Made by a program: the position numbers and the translations under genes
Notes under the pieces: generated by a model
The model's database searches: none
What the model was told of the DNA's origin: nothing
Seen by the model: only the letters and a program-made list of their open reading frames with translations
Part shown: one piece after another, positions 51,518 through 60,673 of the stretch
How the letters are laid out: the number at the start of each line of letters is the position of its first letter
Numbering within the stretch: the stretch's first letter is position 1
Assembly (NCBI RefSeq): GCF_004135735.1
Contig: NZ_CP012670.1
Coordinates: 3,989,501 to 4,053,500, forward strand
DNA from: Sorangium cellulosum
GTDB lineage: Bacteria > Myxococcota_A > Polyangia > Polyangiales > Polyangiaceae
DNA: 64,000 bases
Reading direction: 5' to 3'

Positions 51518-52339
51518 TCACCCCCCCGCGGCGCGCGCGGGCGTCGCGAGCCGCCTGCGCGCCTCCGGGATGAGATAGCCGCACCGCCGCCCGAACCACC
51601 GCAGCACGTCGAGCGACGAGACGATGCCGACGACCTTGCCGTCGTCCGACAGCACCGGCAGCCGGTGCACGCCCTCGTACGCCATGAGCGCCGCGGCCTG
51701 CCGGATGCTCGCGCTCTCGTGCAGCGTCACCACCACGGGCGTCATCACGTCGCCCGCGGTGGTCGTGACGGGCTCGAGCACATGGAAGCCCGGCTCGAGA
51801 TCCAGCGGCGCGCGCTCGTCCGGTCGCGCGGTCACGCGCTCCGCCTCCGCGGTGTCGCCGCGCTCCTCCGCCGCCCGCAGCACGTCGGCCCGCGACACCA
51901 TGCCCACCGGCCTACCCTCCGCGTCCACGACCGGGATCCCGTTGATCTCGTGGCGGACGAGCAGGGCCGCGACCTCGTCGACGGCGATCTCCGGCCGGAC
52001 GCAGACCACGTCCCTGGTCATGATGTCCGCGAGCGGCGACTCCGGATCCATCAGCCCGCCCGGATCGCGCGGCGGCTCCTCCCTCGCCGCGCCGCCCGGC
52101 GCCCGCGCGACCGCCTCGGTGTGACAGACGACCGACGTCGTCTGCGTGCCCACGTCGAAATGCAGGGCGTGAAACCGATGGCACGCCTCGCACTCGCGCA
52201 CCGTGGTCGACCGCCCCTTCACGGGGCAATGGACGGTCTCCACGACCGACGCCTCGCCGTCGCGCCCGACGACGCGCGCGCTGTGGATCGTGTGACGCGG
52301 GATGGGGTGCTGTCCGTTGATCGATCCAGGGGTGATCAT
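51518..52339 (-). CDS. Zinc-ribbon-like domain plus two CBS domains
   Basis: 273 residues. The N-terminal part has VHCPVKGRSTTVRECEACHRFHAL and SVVCHTEAV: paired Cys and His that could form a metal site. CBS motifs follow at about 105-165 (LADIMTRDVVCVRPEIAVDEV, NGIPVVDAEGRPVGMVSRADVLRA) and 195-255 (AGDVMTPVVVTLHES, HRLPVLSDDGKVVGIVSSLDVLRW). Probably an adenylate-sensing regulator. ATG 52339 has GAGAAGAGGC upstream. It is divergent from a universal stress protein gene, which fits a shared stress role. Confidence 0.85.
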   Translation of the reverse strand: MITPGSINGQHPIPRHTIHSARVVGRDGEASVVETVHCPVKGRSTTVRECEACHRFHALHFDVGTQTTSVVCHTEAVARAPGGAAREEPPRDPGGLMDPESPLADIMTRDVVCVRPEIAVDEVAALLVRHEINGIPVVDAEGRPVGMVSRADVLRAAEERGDTAEAERVTARPDERAPLDLEPGFHVLEPVTTTAGDVMTPVVVTLHESASIRQAAALMAYEGVHRLPVLSDDGKVVGIVSSLDVLRWFGRRCGYLIPEARRRLATPARAAGG

Positions 52340-52701
52340 CTGCCTCTTCTCCGCTCCCCCCTCGGCGTCCTTCGCCCGGGGTACGTCGACGGGGACGAGC
52401 ACCGGCCGTGCCACGGCCGAGCGCCCCGGGATCCCGCGGTCCTCCCGGCCGCGCCGCGCCCGCGCGGCGCAGGCGCTTCGCGCCGGTGCACCGCCTGCGC
52501 CGGCGCCGCGGCCGGCGCCCGTCGCGCACCCCGTGCGCCGCGGCGAACGGCGTGCAGGCCACCCCGCCCCGCGCCGCGCGATGAGGCCGCTCCCCGGGCG
52601 CTCGGCGCGGCTGGCACATGGCGTGCAGGACTTCCTGGCGAGCGAGAGAGCGGGGCAACCGCCGGAGAGCGGCCTCATCGCGAGGCTCAAAGGAGGCTTC
52701 C
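52340..52701. other. Divergent spacer
   Basis: 362 bases between the CBS gene (reverse) and the stress protein gene (forward); it should hold both promoters. Very GC-rich with short inverted repeats but no distinct motif was recognised. Confidence 0.5.
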
Positions 52702-53370
52702 ATGTCGAGTGCAAACGATCGTTATGTCATCGTCGTCGGGATCGATTTCTCGGAGCTGAGCGACCGCGCGCTCGACCAGGCGCTCGAGGCCGCGTGCCTC
52801 CGCAGCAACGCCGAGGTGCACGTCCTCCACGTCGAGCCCGAGACCTGGGTGAACGTCGATCTCCCGGCGGCGCCCGACCCCGCCGCGCGGACCGAGGCGA
52901 TGCTCCAGCGGGTGCAGCAGCGCGCGAGCGAGCGCGTCGGCGCCCTGGGCAGCAGGCTCGACGGCGAGCGGCTGAAGCGCGTCGTCGTCCACTACCGCCG
53001 CGGCGCTGCGGGCGAGCAGATTGCCCAGCTCGCCGCCGACCTCGACGCCGACCTCGTGATCGTCGGCTCGCACGGCCTCCGCGGGCTCCAGCGGCTCCTG
53101 CTCGGCTCGGTCGCCGAGCGCGTCTCCCGGCTGGCTCGCTGCGCGGTGTGGATCGTCCGGCCGAAGGACCACGCGACGGAGGGCCGCGTCCCCGAGATCG
53201 AGCCGCCCTGCCCGGACTGCGTGAAGCGCCGGCAGGAGACGGGCGGCGCGCAGCTCTGGTGCGCGCGCCACGCGGAGCACCACGTGCGGCCGCACCGCTA
53301 CTCGTACGCGACCAACGGGATCTACGCCTCGTCGAGCGCCCCCTACCAGGCGACGCCGGACAGCGTGTGA
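52702..53370 (+). CDS. Universal stress protein with Cys/His tail
   Basis: 222 residues. UspA fold at 5-150 with VIVVGIDFSELSDRALDQAL, AEVHVLHVEPE and the ATP-binding GSHGLRGLQRLLLGSVAERVSRLARCAVWIVRP (G-2X-G-9X-G-S type). The last 60 residues hold PCPDCVKRR and LWCARHAEHHVRPH, a possible zinc site beyond the usual domain. AAAGGAGG precedes ATG 52702. Its partner across the divergent promoter also joins a stress-type domain to a Cys/His motif. Confidence 0.92.
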   Translation: MSSANDRYVIVVGIDFSELSDRALDQALEAACLRSNAEVHVLHVEPETWVNVDLPAAPDPAARTEAMLQRVQQRASERVGALGSRLDGERLKRVVVHYRRGAAGEQIAQLAADLDADLVIVGSHGLRGLQRLLLGSVAERVSRLARCAVWIVRPKDHATEGRVPEIEPPCPDCVKRRQETGGAQLWCARHAEHHVRPHRYSYATNGIYASSSAPYQATPDSV

Positions 53371-53380
53371 GCTCCCCATC

Positions 53381-53440
53381 GGGCGGACCCGCGCGCGCTC
53401 GGGCGGACCGGCGCGCGCTCGGGCGGACCGGCGCGCAGGG
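53381..53440 (+). repeat. 20-bp tandem repeat, three copies
   Basis: Units gggcggaccggcgcgcgctc at 53381, 53401 and 53421, just after the stress protein stop. The rest of 53441-53574 shows no gene or motif. Confidence 0.88.
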
Positions 53441-53574
53441 ACCCCATCGCGCGCCGCGCAAAGCCCTCCTCCGACACGGCGCCGCGCAAAACCTCCTCCA
53501 GCAGAGCGCCGCGCCCGGCCCGACCCGGGAGGCGCGCCCCTCGCTCGCTGCATCCGCACCGAGCTCATCCGAAA

Positions 53575-53604
53575 TTGACGGCCAGCATCCCGCGGTGATA
53601 TAGG
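53575..53604 (+). promoter_or_regulatory. Sigma-70-type promoter
   Basis: TTGACG (53575-53580), 18-base spacer, TATAGG (53599-53604), in one of the few AT-richer stretches. It would make a leader of about 190 bases before the Cys-rich gene at 53805. Confidence 0.5.
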
Positions 53605-53804
53605 TAACCGTTTTCTGTTGGCGGATTTTTGTGGTGGGAGCCGAATCGAGAGGTGGTCGCGCGCGGCGTGTGCGGTGTGCAGGGGGGAGGACGACATGGA
53701 GCTTCCAGCGTCCAGCGACGCCGCGCCTCCCTCGTCGGCTCCCCGGCGGACGTCATGAGCCTCGGCGGATGACCTCTTATTTCGTCAGATGACGAGGAGA
53801 ACGC

Positions 53805-54716
53805 ATGCGTGTCGGACATGGGATGATCACAGCGGCGCTCGTCGGCCTGTTCGCTGCCTGCGCCGGACCGGTCGGCGGTGTGGGCGGGGGTCGGGATCAG
53901 ACAGAGACACCGACGCACGAGACGGTGTGCGAGGCCCGCTGTGCCTGCGCGGGGTGCTCGGCGGAGGATGAGGCGCTGTGCAGCGCCGAGCAGGAGGCCG
54001 CGGGGGAGAGGGCCGAACAGGCGCAGTGCCAGGACGAGCTCGCCGCATACACCGAGTGCGTCCGCCTGGAAGGACGGTGCGTGGACGGCCAGCACGTCAC
54101 CGACGCCTGCGACGACCATGCGGCGGCCCTCTCGCGCTGTCTCGACGCCGCCGATCCGTCATGTCCCACCGTAAACGACGGCATCTGCGACGAGCTGCAG
54201 GGCACCGGACGATGTCCTGCCGGGACCGACGCCGCGGATTGCCGCCCGCGTTGCCCGTACACCGACGACGGCGTCTGCGATGAGCCCCACGGCTCCGGAC
54301 GATGTCCTGCCGGGACCGACACCGCGGATTGCGGCTCGTTCTGCCCGTCCACCGACGACGGCATCTGCGATGAGCCCGAGGGCACCCGCCGCTGCGCCGA
54401 GGGCACCGACGAGAGGGACTGCAACCGATCGAGCGCGAGCGAGTGCGACCTCCTGCGCGACTGCGGCGACGTGTCGACCGGGTGCACCGCGTGCGCGATC
54501 GAGAAGGGCTGCTCCGACGAGCTCGACGCGTGCTCCAGCGACGACGCCTGCATCGCCTTCACGCAATGCGCCGTGACCTGCTACGACGACGATGACGTCT
54601 GCCTCGGTGACTGCGAGGCGAGATACCCGTCCGGAGCTGCCTTGTTCGCCACCTACACGACGTGCGTGACCTGCGATCACTGCTACATCTCGTGCGGCGG
54701 CGCGCTCTCGTGCTGA
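53805..54716 (+). CDS. Cys-rich lipoprotein with three DDGICDE repeats
   Basis: 303 residues. Signal with lipobox LFAAC, a Cys-containing helical part (VCEARCACAGCSAEDEALC), then three repeats of about 30 residues, each with DDGICDEP..G.RCPAGTD.ADC, and a C-terminal part with more than ten Cys (CGDVSTGCTACAIEKGC ... CVTCDHCYISCGG). The acidic DDG.CDE loops resemble calcium-binding Cys modules of surface proteins. GAGGAGA precedes ATG 53805. Likely an exposed binding or structural protein. Monocistronic before the kinase gene. Confidence 0.8.
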   Translation: MRVGHGMITAALVGLFAACAGPVGGVGGGRDQTETPTHETVCEARCACAGCSAEDEALCSAEQEAAGERAEQAQCQDELAAYTECVRLEGRCVDGQHVTDACDDHAAALSRCLDAADPSCPTVNDGICDELQGTGRCPAGTDAADCRPRCPYTDDGVCDEPHGSGRCPAGTDTADCGSFCPSTDDGICDEPEGTRRCAEGTDERDCNRSSASECDLLRDCGDVSTGCTACAIEKGCSDELDACSSDDACIAFTQCAVTCYDDDDVCLGDCEARYPSGAALFATYTTCVTCDHCYISCGGALSC

Positions 54717-54873
54717 GCCGCGGTGTCCCCTGGCCGGCGCGGTGAGCCCCGCCGCGCCGCCGGGGGGCGCGCGCCGCCGCGAGGGCGCGCGCCCGCGCGC
54801 GCCCGCTTTCGATCTGGACAGGCGGAGCAGGGCGCGTAGTGTAGTTGGTCGAGCGTATCGCACCGGGAACCAC

Positions 54874-57600
54874 ATGACGCAGGGCCTCGAGGCGACCCGA
54901 CATGCCGCGGGAGAGGGCTCTCCGCCGGGAGCGGGCAACGAGCGCGCCGCGAGCGCGCGGCCGTGGTGGAGGCCGGGCCTCGTCGTCGACGGCCGGTACC
55001 GGCTCGATCGGCTCCTCGGCGAAGGGGGCATGGGCGTGGTCTGGGCCGCGAGCCACACGCTGACCGGCAAGCCGTTCGCGCTCAAGTTCGTGAAGGGCGG
55101 GGCCGTGTCCGGCGCGGTGGGCGTGCGCCTGCTGCGCGAGGCGAGGATCGTGAGCACCCTCCGCCATCCCAACGTCGTCGAGGTGCACGACCTCATCGAG
55201 CTCGATGGCGGGACACCCGTGATGGTCATGGAGCTCCTGTCCGGCGAGTCGCTCGCCAGGAGGCTGCTCCGCGAGCCGAGGATGCCGCTCCGGGAGGTCG
55301 CCGCCATCTTCCTGCCGGTCATCTCGGCCGTCAGGACGGCGCACGCGCTGCGCATCGTCCATCGCGACCTGAAGCCGGAGAACATCTTCCTCGTCGACGG
55401 GTCGAGCGCGCGGGTCAAGGTCCTCGACTTCGGCATCGCGAAGCGGACGGCCCTGGAGGGGCAGGACGCCCAGACAACGGGGCTCACCGACAGCGGGACG
55501 AGGCTGGGGACGCCCTGTTACATGTCGCCGGAGCAGGCGTTCGGCGAGCCCATCGATCACCGGACCGACATCTGGTCGCTCGGCCTGCTCCTCTACGAGT
55601 GCCTGTCGGGCGTGCTCCCCACGCGCGCCGACAACGCCGGACAGGTGTTCAAGATCATCGTGACAGGCGCCATCTCGCCGCTGGACAGGACAGCGCCCCA
55701 CGTGCCCCGGGAGCTCTCCAGCCTGGTGAGCCGCATGCTGTCGACGGCCCGCGACGCCCGGCTCGCCGACCTGGGGGAGGTGGTCCGCGTGCTCGAGCCG
55801 CTCGCGCAGGCGGCGCCGCCGTGCCTCGACGCGCCGGCGCCCCCGGCGGCCGTGCGCTCGGAGCCTCCGGTCATGGAGCCCGACCGACATGCCGGGGAGG
55901 AGGGGGACGGCGTGGATCCCATGGCCGCGACCGAGCGCACCGACATCGCGGCGCGCCCGGCGCAGCGCCCCTCGGCCGGACGCCGCGCCGGCGCGCGGGC
56001 GGCGGCCTGGACGATCGGCCTCGGCGTGGCGCTCGCGGGGAGCCTCGCCGGGGCGCTCGCGCTGCGCGGAGAGCCGCCGCCCGAGGTCGCGGCGATCACG
56101 GTCTTGCCGCGCTCCGGTCCGCAGGCGCACGGCCTGTACACGGCCGCGCTCCAGGCCGCGCGCGACGCGAGAGAGGCCGAGGCGGTGGACCTCCTGCGGC
56201 AGGCGGTCGCCACCGACGACGCCTTCGCCGCGGCGCACCTCCGCCTCGCGATCCACGCGCCGGAGCTCGCCGAAGCGCGGAAGCACCACGCGCGCGCCGA
56301 GGCGCTGAGCGCCGCGCTCGACCCGGACGAGCGGGCGATCCTCGCGGCGATGGAGCCCGCGCTCGGCCGCGACGTCGCGGATACGGCGCTCTGCGCGGAG
56401 CGGCTCGGCGCGCTCGCGGCGCAGCACCCCGACGACGCGGAGCTGCTCTCCCTCCTCGCGCGCTGCGCGCTGCGCTCGGACATCCACGCGAGCGTCGCGG
56501 CGGCGCGGCGGATCGTCGAGATCGAGCCCCACCACGCCCGGGGATGGGCCGCGCTCGCGCGGTCGCTGCAGCGCCTGGGGAGCCTCAACGAGTCCGCCGC
56601 CGCCATCGACCGGTGCCTCGCGATCTCGCCCAGGGCGGCGAGCTGTTACGAGGTCCGGAGCGAGCTCCACAGCGCGCTCGGCCTCTGCGCCGACGTCGAG
56701 CACGACCTGCAGCTCATGCTGCCGGCGGCGCGCGGGAGGGGCCCGCAGATCCTCCGCAAGCTCGCGTCCTCGATCCATGCGCAGGGGCGGTCGCCCGACG
56801 CGGTCCGTGAGCTGACGCGGCAGAGCCGGGTCTCGCTGCCCGAGGCGGAGAGGCGCCATGTCTCGCTGCTCGATGAGGCGAACCTGAGCGCGTTCATGGG
56901 CAACTTCGCGGCGGCCGAGGACCAGCTCCGGCGTGCGCGCCTGTGGATCAGCGCGGACTCCAGGGCCCACGCCGACGTCGCCCGCGCGCTCATCGATATC
57001 GCCCTCGAGACCGATCGCGCGCTCGAGGCGGCGAGCATCGCCGAGACGTGCGTCGAGAACTACAGCGCCTGCGCCACGGGCTCGGCGGACCTCCTGCGGG
57101 TCATGCGGCACGCCGGCCTCCTCACCAGGGCCGAGTTCCAGCGGCGGCGCGCCGAGCAGCTGTCGCCGTCGCGCGCCCCGGGCGCGGCCGATCTGGCGCC
57201 CTCCGCCTGGATGAGGGCCCACGCGCGGTGGATCGGCGACCCCGAGGAGGCGGCGGAGGACGCCCCCGCGCTGCCGCTGGCCGCGCTGATGAGCCATCAG
57301 GTCGGGCACGAGGTCCACGCGGACATCGGCGCGGTCTATCACCTCGCGGGCATGCCTCACCACGCGATCTACGCGCTCCGCAGGGCGGTCACGACATGCG
57401 ATGGGCTGGGCTGGCCGGTGAGGTACGTCCGGTCGTTCTGGTTCCTCGGTCAAGCCCTCGAGCAGACGAGGGACGTCCCCGGCGCGTGCGAGGCCTACGC
57501 GAGCGTGATCGCGCGCTGGGGGAGCGCGGCCCCGCGCTCGGTGACCGCGGAGCGGGCGCGGGCGCGGATGACGGCGCTCGGCTGCGGAACGATCGGGTGA
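54874..57600 (+). CDS. Transmembrane Ser/Thr kinase with TPR region
   Basis: 908 residues. Kinase at about 41-310 with GEGGMGVVWAA loop, Lys71, HRDLKPEN (Asp165) and DFG (185-187); a linker; one membrane helix (AWTIGLGVALAGSLAGALAL) near 400; then an extracytoplasmic region of about 490 residues built of TPR-like helices (LYTAALQAARDAREAEAVDLLRQAV, HARGWAALARSLQRLGSLNESAAAIDRCLAI). This is the PknB-like kinase-TM-TPR design frequent in myxobacteria. The signal and substrate are unknown. ATG 54874 is the first Met before the conserved part. Confidence 0.93.
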   Translation: MTQGLEATRHAAGEGSPPGAGNERAASARPWWRPGLVVDGRYRLDRLLGEGGMGVVWAASHTLTGKPFALKFVKGGAVSGAVGVRLLREARIVSTLRHPNVVEVHDLIELDGGTPVMVMELLSGESLARRLLREPRMPLREVAAIFLPVISAVRTAHALRIVHRDLKPENIFLVDGSSARVKVLDFGIAKRTALEGQDAQTTGLTDSGTRLGTPCYMSPEQAFGEPIDHRTDIWSLGLLLYECLSGVLPTRADNAGQVFKIIVTGAISPLDRTAPHVPRELSSLVSRMLSTARDARLADLGEVVRVLEPLAQAAPPCLDAPAPPAAVRSEPPVMEPDRHAGEEGDGVDPMAATERTDIAARPAQRPSAGRRAGARAAAWTIGLGVALAGSLAGALALRGEPPPEVAAITVLPRSGPQAHGLYTAALQAARDAREAEAVDLLRQAVATDDAFAAAHLRLAIHAPELAEARKHHARAEALSAALDPDERAILAAMEPALGRDVADTALCAERLGALAAQHPDDAELLSLLARCALRSDIHASVAAARRIVEIEPHHARGWAALARSLQRLGSLNESAAAIDRCLAISPRAASCYEVRSELHSALGLCADVEHDLQLMLPAARGRGPQILRKLASSIHAQGRSPDAVRELTRQSRVSLPEAERRHVSLLDEANLSAFMGNFAAAEDQLRRARLWISADSRAHADVARALIDIALETDRALEAASIAETCVENYSACATGSADLLRVMRHAGLLTRAEFQRRRAEQLSPSRAPGAADLAPSAWMRAHARWIGDPEEAAEDAPALPLAALMSHQVGHEVHADIGAVYHLAGMPHHAIYALRRAVTTCDGLGWPVRYVRSFWFLGQALEQTRDVPGACEAYASVIARWGSAAPRSVTAERARARMTALGCGTIG

Positions 57601-57777
57601 GCGTCCCGCCACGGCGGCGAGGCGCGCGAGAGGACTCCGCTGCTCACCCGCGTTGCCACTCGGCCCCTCCGGTGAGCACCCCAGACGAGGCCACCGCCCG
57701 GTTTTTCCTGCGCGCGCGTTCCGGATCCGGGGTACCATGCCGCCGCACAAGCACCTTTTTTGCGAGCGAGGACAGCG

Positions 57778-58572
57778 ATGGTGTCGGGCAGGCGAGGGGA
57801 GAAGCGGCAGGAGCAGCAGGCGTTTGCGCTCAAGGGCACGATGCCCGCCATCACGATGCTCAGCCTGCGGACGGCGGACGTGTCGGCGATCGAGCGTCAG
57901 CTCGCCGACCACATCTCGCAGATGCCGCACTTTTTCCTCCACCTGCCGGTCCTGCTCGACCTCGAGGCGCTCGGCGATGAGCTCCTCGACCTCGGCGCCG
58001 TCGCCGCGGTGCTGCGGCGGCACAACCTCGTGCCGATCGCCGTGCGCAACCCCACCGACGCCCAGCGCGAGCGGGCCGTGGCCGCCGGGCTCGGGGTCCT
58101 GCGGACGCCGCTGTCGCGCGCGCCGCGCCAGCCCGCGCCGCCCGAGGCGAGCGCGCCGGAGCGCGCGGCGACCACGCCGGCGCCCGGGCCCGTCCGGCGG
58201 GCACGGGACGCGGCGCCCGCGCCGGATCCGGTCGGCGAGCCGCCGCCCGCGGGGCTCACGGTGCGGCAGCCGGTGCGCAGCGGGCAGGTGATCTACGTGC
58301 CTCACGGGGATCTCGTGGCCCTCGCGCCGGTCAGCTCGGGCGCGGAGCTCATCGCCAACGACAACATCCATGTCTATGCCCCGCTCCGGGGCCGCGCCAT
58401 GGCGGGCGCCCACAACAACGCGGAGGCGAGCATCTTCTGCATGAGCCTCGAGGCGGAGTTCGTGTCGATCGCGGGCCGCTACCTCATGGCGGACGAGATC
58501 CCCGACGAGCACCGCGGGAAGCCGGCGCGGATCTCGGTGCAGAACGGTGAGCTCGTGATCACCCGGCTGTGA
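57778..58572 (+). CDS. minC: Septum site-determining protein MinC
   Basis: 264 residues. N-terminal domain (FALKGTMPAITMLSLRTADVSAIERQLAD...FFLHLPVLLDLEAL), a Pro/Ala linker, and a C-terminal beta-helix with RSGQVIYVPHGDLVALAPVSSGAELIANDNIHVYAPLRGRAMAGAH and IFCMSLEAEFVSIAGRY. MinC inhibits FtsZ assembly with MinD. The RSGQ motif is intact; the usual ADGNIHVYG reads ANDNIHVYA. No minD or minE is adjacent, unusual for this gene. GAGGA precedes ATG 57778. Confidence 0.92.
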   Translation: MVSGRRGEKRQEQQAFALKGTMPAITMLSLRTADVSAIERQLADHISQMPHFFLHLPVLLDLEALGDELLDLGAVAAVLRRHNLVPIAVRNPTDAQRERAVAAGLGVLRTPLSRAPRQPAPPEASAPERAATTPAPGPVRRARDAAPAPDPVGEPPPAGLTVRQPVRSGQVIYVPHGDLVALAPVSSGAELIANDNIHVYAPLRGRAMAGAHNNAEASIFCMSLEAEFVSIAGRYLMADEIPDEHRGKPARISVQNGELVITRL

Positions 58573-58589
58573 CGCGCCGAGGGGCGCGT
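58572..58589 (+). terminator. Hairpin after minC
   Basis: ACGCGCC / GGCGCGT stem of seven pairs with a GAGG loop, starting at the last base of the stop codon. No long T tract follows. Confidence 0.35.
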
Positions 58590-59068
58590 TGCCTCGGGGC
58601 GGGGGCGCCGGCGCTCACGAGCACGGGCGCGTTCACCGCGACATCGACGGAGACGGGGCGGAAGGGGGATACCCAGGGCGGCCAGCGCCGCGCCGCGGGC
58701 CCACCGGCGCGCCACGGGCCCACCGGCGCGGGGCGGGTCACCCCCGCGCGGCGCGCCGGACTGGGCTCCTCGCGCCGCGCAACCTGGCGAGAACCTCTCA
58801 AGCGCGCTGAACGTTTGTCATACAGGCTCGCTCATGTGATCTCCTGTTGGACGAGATGGGTGTGGCGATCGGTTCATGTAATGTTCGATCCGTCGTGTTT
58901 AGTTTTGTAAACACTTCTGGCTCGTGTCCCTGTCGTTGCTACGGTCTCGTCGACCGGTGCTTCCTCTGCGAACGGAGTCGATCCTCCGACGGCGAGCGGA
59001 GCGATCACCTGATGATTCCATCGCGGAGCGGGACACCGGTCTGCCCGCCCGCGGCCAGGAGGTTTCCA
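58590..59068 (+). other. Spacer and leader before the GH71-like gene
   Basis: The left half is GC-rich and shows no gene. The part from about 58810 to 58920 is the most AT-rich stretch of the window, a likely promoter region for the glucanase gene, and contains the palindrome listed next. Confidence 0.55.
58895..58914 (+). promoter_or_regulatory. AT-rich palindrome, candidate operator
   Basis: GTGTTTA-N6-TAAACAC, seven-base perfect arms, 155 bases before the glucanase ATG in an otherwise GC-rich genome. It could be an operator for a dimeric regulator of sugar use. Confidence 0.45.
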
Positions 59069-60673
59069 ATGCGATTGTGGCACATCACGCTGCCGGTTGC
59101 GCTGCTCGGGAGCTTTGTCTCCGGATGCGGCGACGGCGAGCTGGCAGCGTCGGAGGTCGACGGGGCGTCCCGCGCGGACGCCGTGCTCCGGTCACCGGGC
59201 GGGGGCGAGCCCGCGGGCGACAGCGGCAGGTCGGAGGCCAGCGGCAGCCCCTGCTACCCGTTCGAACAGCCCGGCCCAGCGGCGCTCCGCGGCTCCGAAA
59301 AGAAGGCGTTCGCGTGGTATTTCCCGCCGTATCCCGTGTCGATCGACAACCGCGATCCGAGCGGCGACTGGTATGCGCGCTGGCTGAGCCCCGACGGGGG
59401 GGGCGGAGAGTACGCCGACACGGGGGGGCAGCTCCGCGACCGACCGCTGTTTCAGCGCCCGCCGCGGCCGGAGTCGCTCTGGCGGCAGCTCGATTTCGAG
59501 GTGGAGATCCGGCAAGCCATCGCGATGGGGCTCGACGGCTTCATCCTCGAGATGTCCCACCGCAAGGTCCATTCGGACGACAGGTTCAACCAGGTAGGAA
59601 AGATGCTCGACGCGGCGCGGGCGGTCGATCCAGGGTTCCGCATCCTGCTCGGACCGGGGTTCCCCAAGGAGTCGAACGCCACGCCGGACGAGCTGGCCGA
59701 GACGCTGCTCAGCTACACGGGACACCCGTCGGTCTTCCGGCTGCCCGACGGCCGCGTGCCGATCGCCACGTTCTACCCGGAGCGCCCGGCGTCGAGCGGG
59801 GGCAAACCGCTCTCGTGGTGGAAGGCGCTGCGCTCGAAGATGCGCGCGCGAGGCGTCGAGATCGCGTGGTTCCCCGTGTTCCTGTCCCGGACGTCGAGGG
59901 ACCGGATCCCGGACCTCGACGCGTGGTACGACGAGATCGCTGGATACTCCATCTTCGACGGGAAGTTCGTGTCGCAGGCCGCGTCGAACGCCACGGAGAG
60001 CGAGAACGCCAGGGCCCGCGGCCTGACCTGGGTGGCGCGCACCGGGTTCCAGGACATCCGTGTGCGCAAGGGGGACTACGTCGAGCTGAAGCACTGGGAG
60101 CCGTCCAACAGCCGTACGCTGCGGACCTTCTTCGATCATGCGATCAGGGGGGACGCGCCCTGGATCAACGTGGTCACCTGGAACGACTATGGGGAGACGC
60201 AGACCGCGCCGTCCCAGGCGCGCGGTTATGCCGTGGCCGACCTGATCGCCTATTACACGACCTGGTTCAAGACCGGCGCCGCCCCCGAGATCACGCGCGA
60301 CGCGCTGTACTACTTCCACCGGAAGCAGCATACGAACGCGCCTTACGACAGGACCAGGCAGACCGCCGGCGCCTTCAAGATCGCCGCCGGACCGGCCGCG
60401 GAGAACAACGTCGAGCTCCTCGCGTTCCTCACGGAGCCTGGCCGCCTGATCATCACCCAGGGCAGCGACACCCGCGTGATGGACGTCACGAAGAGCGGCA
60501 TGACCTCGTTCATCGCGCCGATCGTCCCCGGCACCACGCCCGCCTTCGAGCTGCAGCGCGATGGAGAGGTGATCGTGTCGCTCACGAGCGACACGCGCAT
60601 CGAGCGCGAGGTCGTCTATCAGGACATGACCTACTACGCGGGCGGCAGCCTCGAGTGCGAGCGGCCTGAATAG
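59069..60673 (+). CDS. GH71-like alpha-1,3-glucanase lipoprotein
   Basis: 534 residues. Signal with lipobox SFVSGC, a linker, then a barrel with KAFAWYFPPYPVSIDN, QAIAMGLDGFILEM, VEIAWFPVFLSRTS, GYSIFDGKFVS and NVVTWNDYGET, the pattern of GH71 (mutanase) and related GH99-like enzymes, and a C-terminal beta region. It would degrade alpha-1,3-glucan from fungal walls or biofilms outside the cell. AGGAGG at 59057-59062 fixes ATG 59069. A palindrome upstream may control it. With the GH53 gene it indicates polysaccharide use. A glycanase of another family is the alternative. Confidence 0.78.
   Translation: MRLWHITLPVALLGSFVSGCGDGELAASEVDGASRADAVLRSPGGGEPAGDSGRSEASGSPCYPFEQPGPAALRGSEKKAFAWYFPPYPVSIDNRDPSGDWYARWLSPDGGGGEYADTGGQLRDRPLFQRPPRPESLWRQLDFEVEIRQAIAMGLDGFILEMSHRKVHSDDRFNQVGKMLDAARAVDPGFRILLGPGFPKESNATPDELAETLLSYTGHPSVFRLPDGRVPIATFYPERPASSGGKPLSWWKALRSKMRARGVEIAWFPVFLSRTSRDRIPDLDAWYDEIAGYSIFDGKFVSQAASNATESENARARGLTWVARTGFQDIRVRKGDYVELKHWEPSNSRTLRTFFDHAIRGDAPWINVVTWNDYGETQTAPSQARGYAVADLIAYYTTWFKTGAAPEITRDALYYFHRKQHTNAPYDRTRQTAGAFKIAAGPAAENNVELLAFLTEPGRLIITQGSDTRVMDVTKSGMTSFIAPIVPGTTPAFELQRDGEVIVSLTSDTRIEREVVYQDMTYYAGGSLECERPE

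Noticed and set aside
54559-58512. A 1317-codon open frame on the reverse strand
   Set aside because: It runs antisense to the kinase and minC genes, is Arg/Gly/Pro-rich throughout and has no motif. Long antisense frames are expected at this GC content.
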